The position numbers were made by a program, and so were the translations under genes. A DNA stretch of 7,320 nt from Candidatus Goldiibacteriota bacterium (GTDB lineage Bacteria > Oederibacteriota > PGYV01 > DSYL01). Below are positions 1-5,518 of the stretch, piece by piece (position 1 is the first letter of the stretch; each line of letters starts with the position of its first letter). Under the pieces are notes generated by a model. The model saw only the letters and a program-made list of their open reading frames with translations. It was not told the origin of the DNA and ran no database searches. The stretch covers positions 1-7,320 of the forward strand of contig JAOAAI010000075.1 of assembly GCA_026418955.1 (NCBI GenBank), given 5' to 3'.

Positions 1-260
1 CTCTAATAATGTTAATATGGGGTATATATTATCCTGTAAATATGTTACCAAATTTTATACAAATTATAGCAAGTTTTATACCTGTTACCTATTTTCTTGA
101 GTATTTCAGAACTGGTTATGGATTTAAGCCGGTATTTGATGATATACTTTTAAAAGGATTTGGACTTTGTATTATTTATATAATAATTTTATTTTACTTA
201 CTTGATTTTGCTTTACAGAGAGCAAAGAAAACAGGAATGATTATAAAGTTATCAGAATAA
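1..260 (+). CDS. ABC-2-type transporter permease, C-terminal fragment
   Basis: This is the last 80-odd residues of an integral membrane permease whose beginning lies before the window. The frame is open back to base 3, so the ATG at 9 is probably internal. The fragment starts with WGIYYPVNMLP followed by a segment ending IPVTYFLEYFR. This matches the conserved late part of ABC-2 permeases, where a short 'G-x-Y-x-P-x-x-x-L-P' stretch precedes a 'P-x-x-Y' element. A final hydrophobic helix (about GLCIIYIIILFYLLDFAL) follows, then a short basic tail with RAKKTGMI, presumably cytoplasmic. Such permeases pair with an ATP-binding subunit to export polysaccharides, lipids, drugs or other substrates. 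Substrate and partner cannot be told from this fragment. It ends with TAA, and a promoter-bearing spacer separates it from the next gene, so it belongs to a different transcription unit. Confidence 0.8.
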   Translation, partial: LIMLIWGIYYPVNMLPNFIQIIASFIPVTYFLEYFRTGYGFKPVFDDILLKGFGLCIIYIIILFYLLDFALQRAKKTGMIIKLSE

Positions 261-290
261 CGATTGTGAAATATATTTTTTCCCCTGTCA

Positions 291-319
291 TTGACACCTT
301 TATGATAATATGTTAAATT
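291..319 (+). promoter_or_regulatory. Sigma-70-type promoter for the helical protein/dGTPase/radical SAM unit
   Basis: An exact -35 hexamer TTGACA (291-296) is followed by a 17-base spacer and TAAATT (314-319, 4 of 6 matches to TATAAT). A TG one base upstream of that hexamer (311-312) makes an extended -10. Transcription would start near 325-328, leaving a leader of about 130 bases before the first gene. The region is so AT-rich that -10-like sequences are common, so most of the weight rests on the perfect -35 and the spacing. Confidence 0.5.
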
Positions 320-355
320 AATAAAAAATAATTAGAATAAATTATTTTTATTTAA
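318..355. repeat. AT-only imperfect inverted repeat at the predicted transcription start
   Basis: The arms are 318-333 and 340-355. They pair at 14 of 16 positions, with two adjacent mismatches, around a 6-base loop. Every pair is A-T, so an RNA hairpin would be weak, and the element could instead be a protein-binding dyad or chance symmetry in AT-rich DNA. It spans the predicted start point of the promoter at 291-319. Confidence 0.35.
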
Positions 356-400
356 TCAAACATTTAAAATATTTATAAAGTAAAAAGTGATGATAGGAAA

Positions 401-417
401 TTATTAAATATTAATAA
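401..417. repeat. Perfect short palindrome TTATTAA-ATA-TTAATAA
   Basis: A 7-base perfect inverted repeat has a 3-base centre. It ends two bases before an exact TATAAT hexamer (420-425) and about 40 bases before the chosen start codon. Its size and position would suit an operator, but an all-A/T palindrome of this size is not rare in such DNA and no cognate regulator is visible. Confidence 0.25.
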
Positions 418-458
418 AATATAATCTAATTTTAAAAAGGGTGATTAGAGAAAAAATC

Positions 459-1604
459 ATGACAGAAGAAAATAAATTAACAGAGGAAGAAGAACAGCTG
501 TTGAAAGAATTTGAAGAAGAACGTAGAAGGCGGAAAAAACAACTGGAAGATGAAGTACATCAGGAATTAAAAGATGTTTTAGCAGAACAAGTAAAAGATG
601 TAATGGAGAAAGAGATTACCGGTGGAATAGAAGTACAGGTGCAAAAAGAAGTTGAAATGGCAATGAATATTGAGATAGAAAAGGCTATAAGCATTGAAGA
701 GATGAAGAAAAAAATAGAGGATGAGATAAGGAGAAAAATAGAACAAGAAACTAGAGAGAGATTACAAAAGGAAATAGAAGAGAAAATAAGAAAAGAAGTT
801 GAGGAAAGGGAAAAACAAAGGAAAGTAGAAGTTATAAAAAAGATTCAAGCCTTAAGTCTATATGAAGAAGAGTTAAGAAAGCAGAGAGAAAATGAAGAAA
901 AAGAAAAAGAGCAACTCATAAAAAAAATAAAAGAAATTGAAAAAAACTTACAGGAATCATTGGAACAGAAAGAAAAAGAATTAAGAGATAGATTAAAAGA
1001 AGAATTAAGAAAAGAACTAGAAGAAGAACGACAGAAAAAAAAAGAAGCGTTATTACAAAAATTGAGTGCTTCAATACATTCAAACGTCTCAAATACAGAA
1101 AAAATTTTAAACCATAATGAAAAGATTATAATATTGCAACTTTTTGAAGAGTCACAACATGTTCTTGCAAATCTTTTATCAACTAGATTAAATAAGAAAG
1201 ATGTAGAATCAATATTTTCAAAAACTCTTAATGTTGTAGCCGATAATTATCCTGAAATTTTAAGACGTTCCATGTATGATAAAAATGGTAAGCCATTACC
1301 TATAGGTTTACTAAATATATCAAGAATAATTGCCAATGTTGAACTCATCAATATAGGAGAAAATAAATCTTTAGAAGAAAGTAAAATTGCAGAAGAAAAA
1401 ATTACATTAAGATTTTTGGAGGCGTTAAAAACACTTTTTTCCGAGAGGTTAAGTTCAATAGAAAAAATAACAAATTTTGAAATTAAAAATAAATTATTTT
1501 TTGATGTAATGAATCAGATGAAAAAGTCAATTATGAAAAAGGGATACAGCGCAAAAATAACCGAAATGTTTTTTAACCAAGTTTTTCCCGATAATAAAAC
1601 ATAG
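459..1604 (+). CDS. Charged long-helix protein with unrecognised C-terminal domain
   Basis: I do not recognise this 381-residue protein. Residues about 5-205 are almost entirely Glu, Lys, Arg, Gln and spaced Ile/Leu, with no proline, and predict one long helix (coiled coil or single charged helix). Breaks fall near G55-G56 and around 124-135. Residues about 206-381 are compositionally ordinary and look like a globular, mostly helical domain. The most distinctive stretch is about 264-297 (PEILRRSMYD, then KPLPIGLLNISRIIANVELI). There is no signal peptide or membrane segment, so it is probably cytoplasmic. I chose ATG 459; a GTG at 441 would add six residues but abuts the AAAAAGG without spacing, whereas ATG 459 has GGGTGAT and AGAG upstream. 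It is first in a unit with the dGTPase (16-base gap). A scaffold, tether or polar-organising role is possible, but that is inference from shape only. Confidence 0.8.
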   Translation: MTEENKLTEEEEQLLKEFEEERRRRKKQLEDEVHQELKDVLAEQVKDVMEKEITGGIEVQVQKEVEMAMNIEIEKAISIEEMKKKIEDEIRRKIEQETRERLQKEIEEKIRKEVEEREKQRKVEVIKKIQALSLYEEELRKQRENEEKEKEQLIKKIKEIEKNLQESLEQKEKELRDRLKEELRKELEEERQKKKEALLQKLSASIHSNVSNTEKILNHNEKIIILQLFEESQHVLANLLSTRLNKKDVESIFSKTLNVVADNYPEILRRSMYDKNGKPLPIGLLNISRIIANVELINIGENKSLEESKIAEEKITLRFLEALKTLFSERLSSIEKITNFEIKNKLFFDVMNQMKKSIMKKGYSAKITEMFFNQVFPDNKT

Positions 1605-1607
1605 CAT

Positions 1608-1611
1608 AGGA
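1608..1611 (+). promoter_or_regulatory. Ribosome binding site deciding the dGTPase start
   Basis: AGGA lies 9 bases before ATG 1621 but only 3 bases before the alternative TTG at 1615. The spacing favours the ATG. Confidence 0.55.
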
Positions 1612-1620
1612 TTCTTGCTT

Positions 1621-2823
1621 ATGGATGACTATAAATTAACCAGAAAAATGTTAGAAGAGATGGAAGAAAAAAATCTTGCACCGTATGCTATGAAAAGTAA
1701 ATACTCAAGGGGAAGAAAGTATAAGGAAGAAGAACATGAGTTCAGGACTTGCTATCAACGTGATAGAGATAGAATAATTCATTCAACTGCATACAGACGG
1801 CTTGAATACAAAACCCAGGTATTTGTAAATCTTGAGGGAGATTATTATAGAACGCGTCTTACTCATACTTCTGAAGTTGTTCAGATATCTAGAACTCTTG
1901 CAAAAACATTAAAATTGAATGAAGAATTGACAGAAGCAATAGCGTTAGCCCATGATATTGGACATACACCTTTTGGACATTCAGGAGAGGATACTTTAAA
2001 TAGATTAATGAAGGATGAAGGAGGGTTTGAACATAATGTTCAGAGCTTACGAGTACTTGAAGAACTGGAAGAGAAATATCCTGATTTTCCAGGCTTAAAT
2101 CTTTCGTGGGAAACCAGAGAAGGTATTATTAAACATAAAACAGATTATGATAATCCATATATAAAAGAGTATGAACCTAAAAAATCACCAACACTTGAAG
2201 CGCAGATAGTAAATGTTGCAGATGAAATAGCGTATAATTCGCATGATATAGATGATGGAATAACATCTGATATTCTTTCAATAGAATCTTTAAAAAAGAC
2301 AAAAATATGGAATGAAATAGCAAAATACATTGATACTAATAAATTTAATAGTTTGAGCAAAGATATGCAAAAATATAATATAACAAGAACCCTTATCAAT
2401 ATTCAGATATCTGATCTTATTCGGGGAACCACTGAAAATTTAAAAAAATATTCAATAAAAACAATAGAAGATGTAAGAAATTTTAAACATCCCATTGTTG
2501 AATTCACTCCAGCAATGAAAGAGATGCATAAAGATTTGAAAGATTTTTTATATAAGAATTTTTATAAGCATTATAAAATAATAAGAATGGAACATAAAGC
2601 GGAAAAAATTATCCAGGATTTGTTTGAAATTTATCTTAAGAGAGGAATTCAGCAGGATAACAGAAAAAAATATTTAAAAGTTTCAATTCTTCCACCAGAG
2701 GTTACTAAAAGAATAGGTAAAGATTCCTTAAAAAGGGTTATCTGTGATTATATTGCATCTATGACAGATAGATTCATAATTGATGAATACAAAAAACTTT
2801 TTGATCCTTATGAAAAAGTATAA
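1621..2823 (+). CDS. dgt: dGTPase-family HD-domain triphosphohydrolase
   Basis: A 400-residue cytoplasmic enzyme of the deoxyguanosinetriphosphate triphosphohydrolase-like family. Characterised members cleave dNTPs, classically dGTP, to the deoxynucleoside and tripolyphosphate, controlling dNTP pools. The HD metal site is complete: H82 in RLTHTSEV, H111-D112 in ALAHDIGHTPFGHSGE and D201 in NVADEIAY. Family signatures before and after it are present: RDRDRIIHSTAYRRLEYKTQ (47-66), EGDYYRTR (72-79), FEHN (137-140). The C-terminal HD-associated region runs from about 290 to the end and closes with CDYIASMTDRF. The length matches the shorter bacterial class rather than the roughly 500-residue E. 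coli Dgt, so true substrate preference is uncertain. A TTG at 1615 is a possible but poorer start. It lies between the helical-protein gene and a radical SAM gene (8-base gap), probably co-transcribed with both. Confidence 0.93.
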   Translation: MDDYKLTRKMLEEMEEKNLAPYAMKSKYSRGRKYKEEEHEFRTCYQRDRDRIIHSTAYRRLEYKTQVFVNLEGDYYRTRLTHTSEVVQISRTLAKTLKLNEELTEAIALAHDIGHTPFGHSGEDTLNRLMKDEGGFEHNVQSLRVLEELEEKYPDFPGLNLSWETREGIIKHKTDYDNPYIKEYEPKKSPTLEAQIVNVADEIAYNSHDIDDGITSDILSIESLKKTKIWNEIAKYIDTNKFNSLSKDMQKYNITRTLINIQISDLIRGTTENLKKYSIKTIEDVRNFKHPIVEFTPAMKEMHKDLKDFLYKNFYKHYKIIRMEHKAEKIIQDLFEIYLKRGIQQDNRKKYLKVSILPPEVTKRIGKDSLKRVICDYIASMTDRFIIDEYKKLFDPYEKV

Positions 2824-2831
2824 ATTTTAAA

Positions 2832-3884
2832 ATGGAAACAAAATTAAAATCATATATAAGCTTAACAAATTCCTACACTCCACGAGGTATTGTTTTTGTC
2901 CCTACTTTTAATTGCACATGTTTATGCAGGCATTGCAACAATGATTTTATGAATAGGGATTTATCTATTTATATGGATTATAAAAAGGCAATATCCATTT
3001 TATATGAAGCTAAAAAAATAGGTCTTAATTCTATTCAGATAACTGGTGGAGAAATAACAATGTATCCTGAATTTATGATAAATATAATTCCGCATGCAAG
3101 AAAACTTGCAATGCGTATAAACAAACCACCCACCAATTGTTATATTGCGATTGATATGGTAAAGACTGAAAATTTTTTCAAAGAATTAAAAAATGTGGAT
3201 TACAGATCTGGATTTAGAATTTCAATAGATCCATACCATAATAGTGTAATACCGATTTCTCAGGTTGCTGATTTTATTATTATTTACAAAAAATTTTTTA
3301 AATTATCCACACTCACAATAGGGTCATGTTATTATGATAGAGAAGAGATATTTAAACTATATGATAAACTTATTAATCATCTTAAGCAAAGTGGAATAAA
3401 AGATATTTATATTAATAAAGAAAAAAAATCTATTTTCATAGAAGGGTATAAAATTAAATATGGTATTTGGAAACCTACGCGGCCTTCTTGGCAAGAGCTT
3501 AAAGATTTTGAAGTAGAGGTTAAAATAATTGAAAAAACGCCTGCCTGCCTTGGCCCCCATGGTGTGGGTTATTTATGGATAGAGCCAGATTTTAAAGTTC
3601 GTATCTGCTCATGTAATGGGAATTGTTTTCCTGATTATCTGATAATAGGCGATTTAAATAAAGAATCTCTTATTAAAATAATAGAAAAAGCACGCAATAA
3701 TAAAATATTCAAAGTCTTGGCTAATGAAGGAGCTGCTGGTTTAAGAAAAATTCTTAATATGAAAACCAGAATACTTAATGAAGAGAAAAAGTATACATTT
3801 ATGTGTGAATTATGTAATGAAATTCTCACAAATAATGAGTATATAAAAATAATTGAAACAAATTTAAACAATATTATGATGTAA
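2832..3884 (+). CDS. Radical SAM protein with cysteine-rich SPASM/twitch-like C-terminus
   Basis: A 350-residue radical SAM enzyme. The cluster-binding CX3CX2C is C28-C32-C35, within FNCTCLCRHC and with an additional C30. The SAM-binding glycine motif is ITGGE (70-74), and RISIDPYH (129-136) fits a later barrel strand. The C-terminal part has six more cysteines: C239 (PACLGPHG), C259, C261 and C265 (RICSCNGNC), and C325/C328 (CELC). The stretch WIEPDFKVRIC followed by IIGDLN resembles SPASM/twitch domains, which bind auxiliary Fe-S clusters in peptide and other maturases. The substrate is unknown, and no precursor-peptide gene is seen nearby. The start is ATG 2832, 8 bases after the dGTPase stop; no Shine-Dalgarno is visible, so translation probably depends on coupling or re-initiation. 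No terminator follows it. Confidence 0.85.
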   Translation: METKLKSYISLTNSYTPRGIVFVPTFNCTCLCRHCNNDFMNRDLSIYMDYKKAISILYEAKKIGLNSIQITGGEITMYPEFMINIIPHARKLAMRINKPPTNCYIAIDMVKTENFFKELKNVDYRSGFRISIDPYHNSVIPISQVADFIIIYKKFFKLSTLTIGSCYYDREEIFKLYDKLINHLKQSGIKDIYINKEKKSIFIEGYKIKYGIWKPTRPSWQELKDFEVEVKIIEKTPACLGPHGVGYLWIEPDFKVRICSCNGNCFPDYLIIGDLNKESLIKIIEKARNNKIFKVLANEGAAGLRKILNMKTRILNEEKKYTFMCELCNEILTNNEYIKIIETNLNNIMM

Positions 3885-3930
3885 GATGTAAAATTTAAAT
3901 AACAAAATCAGGACTCATATTTAGATTTAA

Positions 3931-3959
3931 TTGACTTATAATAAAAAGTATTTAATAAT
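3931..3959 (+). promoter_or_regulatory. Candidate sigma-70-type promoter for the acyl-CoA synthetase/NAD synthetase unit
   Basis: TTGACT (3931-3936, 5 of 6 matches) is 17 bases from AATAAT (3954-3959, 5 of 6 matches). Exact TATAAT hexamers also occur at 3937-3942 and 3966-3971 but lack a -35 at normal distance. The start point would fall near 3966, giving a leader of about 25 bases. The AT-rich background lowers confidence. Confidence 0.42.
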
Positions 3960-3979
3960 TATTTTTATAATATATTTTT

Positions 3980-3986
3980 GAGGAGG
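3980..3986 (+). promoter_or_regulatory. Strong ribosome binding site GAGGAGG
   Basis: This is a near-complete anti-16S complement, 5 bases before ATG 3992. It is the strongest initiation signal in the window and contrasts with the weak or absent signals of most other genes. It suggests that the acyl-CoA synthetase is a highly translated first gene of its unit. Confidence 0.8.
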
Positions 3987-3991
3987 ATTAT

Positions 3992-5518
3992 ATGAATCTT
4001 ATAGAGGTTATGATAAGGTCAAAAGAACAAAATCCCAATAAAATTTATATGAAAATGGACAAAAAAAAGATTACTTTTAAAAAATTTTATGATGAGGTTG
4101 CTAGTCTTTCATATGGGCTTAAAGAACTTGGAGTAAAAAAAGGTGATAAGATCGCAATTTTATTGAATAACAGTATAGAATTTGTTGTTTCATATTTTGC
4201 TATTTTGTGTCTTGGTGCAATAGTTGTTCCAATAAATACTTTTTTGCGTCAGGATGAAATAATTTATATATTGAATGACTGTTCTGCTAAAATATTAATT
4301 ACTTCAACAGATTTTAATAACACATTAAAAGATTTTAATTTTAATAAGGTTCAGTCGCTAGAAAATATTATAAGTTTAGGCAATTTAGTTAATATTAAAA
4401 ATATTGATTATGAAACTGTTAAAAATAAAGGGAAATTAAATATACCATTTGTTGATGTTGATGAAGAAGAAGTTGCGGTTTTAATATATACTTCTGGAAC
4501 AACCGGCTTTCCCAAAGGTGCAATGCTAACTCATAAAAATTTAATATCAAATGTAAAATCAAGTATTAAAGCAATACATATTAATGATAATGATAAATTT
4601 ATTATTTTTCTTCCAATGTTTCATGCTTTTAGTTTTACGGTGTGTGTTTTGATACCCCTTTATTGCCAATGCAATCTAACAGTTATAAAATCCATCCAAC
4701 CCTTTTCAAAAATATTAAAAGCGATATTATTTGATAGAATAACTTTATTTGTTGCAATTCCTCAAGTTTACAATGTATTGTCTAATAAAAAAATTCCAAA
4801 ATGGTTATTGTGGTTGAATCCGGTAAGAGTATGCATATCAGGAGCAGCTCCACTTGCAGGAGAGGTTTTAAGACGTTTTGAGGAAAAGTTTAAAATTCCA
4901 CTGTGTGAAGGATATGGTTTGTCTGAAGCATCACCTGTTGTTTCTGTTAATCCGCTTGATGGGGTTAGAAAACCAGGATCTGTTGGTCCACCAATTCCAG
5001 GTGTGGAAGTTAAAATAGTAGATGAAGAAGGAAATTTTTTAAAACCTGGAGAAATAGGTGAAATAGTTGTAAAAGGCCCAAACGTTATGAAAGGCTATTA
5101 TAATAGAGAAGTAGAAACTAGTATGACTATAAGAAATGGATGGTTATATACTGGAGATCTAGGTAAAATTGATGAAGATGGTTATATATATATAGTTGAC
5201 AGAAAAAAAGATTTAATAATAGTTAATGGTATGAATTTATATCCCAGAGAAGTAGAAGAAGTATTATACAGACACCCAGCTGTCCAGGGTGCAGTAGTTG
5301 TTGGAAAAAAAGATGAAGCACATGGAGAGATACCAATAGGTGTTATTTTATTAAAAGAAGGTATGTCTGTAACGGATCAAGAATTAAAAAAATTTTGCAA
5401 AGAACACCTAGCAAATTATAAAATTCCACACAGGTTTGAATTTTGGAAAGAACTTCCACTTACAGGAACAGGTAAAATATTAAAACGAGAGGTTAAAAGA
5501 ATAATAAATGAAAGATAA
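3992..5518 (+). CDS. Long-chain-type acyl-CoA synthetase (AMP-binding)
   Basis: A 508-residue member of the adenylate-forming superfamily, normal length for a bacterial fatty-acid-CoA ligase. It would activate a carboxylic acid with ATP to an acyl-AMP and then pass it to CoA, giving AMP and pyrophosphate. Core motifs appear in order: YTSGTTGFPKGA (166-177, phosphate loop), YGLSEASPVVSVNP (308-321, with E312), YTGDLG (386-391, with D389 expected to bind the ribose), DRKKDLIIVNGMNLYPREVE (403-422, hinge and motif A8) and TGTGKILKRE (491-500, with K495 the expected catalytic lysine). YGLSEASPVVSVNP closely resembles the FadD-type motif, pointing to medium or long chains, but chain length cannot be read from sequence. 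There is no carrier or condensation domain, so it is not a peptide-synthetase module. Its end overlaps the NAD synthetase start by 11 bases. Confidence 0.92.
   Translation: MNLIEVMIRSKEQNPNKIYMKMDKKKITFKKFYDEVASLSYGLKELGVKKGDKIAILLNNSIEFVVSYFAILCLGAIVVPINTFLRQDEIIYILNDCSAKILITSTDFNNTLKDFNFNKVQSLENIISLGNLVNIKNIDYETVKNKGKLNIPFVDVDEEEVAVLIYTSGTTGFPKGAMLTHKNLISNVKSSIKAIHINDNDKFIIFLPMFHAFSFTVCVLIPLYCQCNLTVIKSIQPFSKILKAILFDRITLFVAIPQVYNVLSNKKIPKWLLWLNPVRVCISGAAPLAGEVLRRFEEKFKIPLCEGYGLSEASPVVSVNPLDGVRKPGSVGPPIPGVEVKIVDEEGNFLKPGEIGEIVVKGPNVMKGYYNREVETSMTIRNGWLYTGDLGKIDEDGYIYIVDRKKDLIIVNGMNLYPREVEEVLYRHPAVQGAVVVGKKDEAHGEIPIGVILLKEGMSVTDQELKKFCKEHLANYKIPHRFEFWKELPLTGTGKILKREVKRIINER

Larger units (their letters stand above)
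261..458. other. AT-rich intergenic spacer with promoter and AT dyads
   Basis: This spacer of almost 200 bases between the permease and the helical-protein gene is overwhelmingly A and T. It holds a good promoter (291-319), an imperfect 16-base inverted repeat (318-333 with 340-355) and a perfect 7-base inverted repeat with a 3-base loop (401-417). An exact TATAAT lies at 420-425, but no -35 at proper spacing accompanies it. I see no GC-rich stem followed by a T run, so no intrinsic terminator for the permease is evident. There is no tRNA or riboswitch-like structure, and no open frame of credible length. Confidence 0.6.
3885..3991. other. Intergenic gap between two transcription units
   Basis: The 107 AT-rich bases hold a candidate promoter and the ribosome binding site of the next gene. 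I find no GC-rich hairpin, so read-through from the radical SAM gene cannot be excluded. There is no reading frame suitable for a small peptide gene. Confidence 0.6.

Noticed and set aside
318..355. Intrinsic terminator for the permease gene
   Set aside because: The stem is entirely A-T with two mismatches and lies downstream of a promoter, so a stable terminator hairpin is unlikely.
441..458. GTG at 441 as the start of the helical protein
   Set aside because: The purine-rich AAAAAGG directly abuts the GTG with no spacer, while ATG 459 has GGGTGAT and AGAG at usable distances. It remains a possible six-residue extension.
459..1070. The Glu/Lys-rich repeats as a tandem DNA repeat or as a myosin/SMC-like motor fragment
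   Set aside because: The codons vary with no exact repeat unit, and no Walker or other nucleotide-binding motif exists in the protein. The similarity would be compositional only.
1615..1620. TTG at 1615 as the dGTPase start
   Set aside because: AGGA is only 3 bases away, the codon is rarer, and ATG 1621 is better placed with the same motif.
2145..2399. Antisense open frame inside the dGTPase gene
   Set aside because: It mirrors a gene with intact catalytic motifs on the opposite strand, and its translation is low-complexity hydrophobic/Ser-rich with no family signature.
3357..3871. Two antisense open frames inside the radical SAM gene (3357-3560, 3635-3871)
   Set aside because: They are by-products of AT-rich codons. 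Their Phe/Ile-rich products lack motifs, and the sense frame has clear ones.
2832..3884. Radical SAM protein as a prokaryotic viperin paired with the dGTPase in antiviral defence
   Set aside because: Viperins lack the cysteine-rich SPASM/twitch-like tail seen here, the other neighbours are metabolic, and no mobile or defence genes are nearby.
3885..3991. A precursor-peptide gene next to the radical SAM enzyme
   Set aside because: The only adjacent gap is 107 bases, has no frame with a ribosome binding site, and is taken up by promoter-like sequence.
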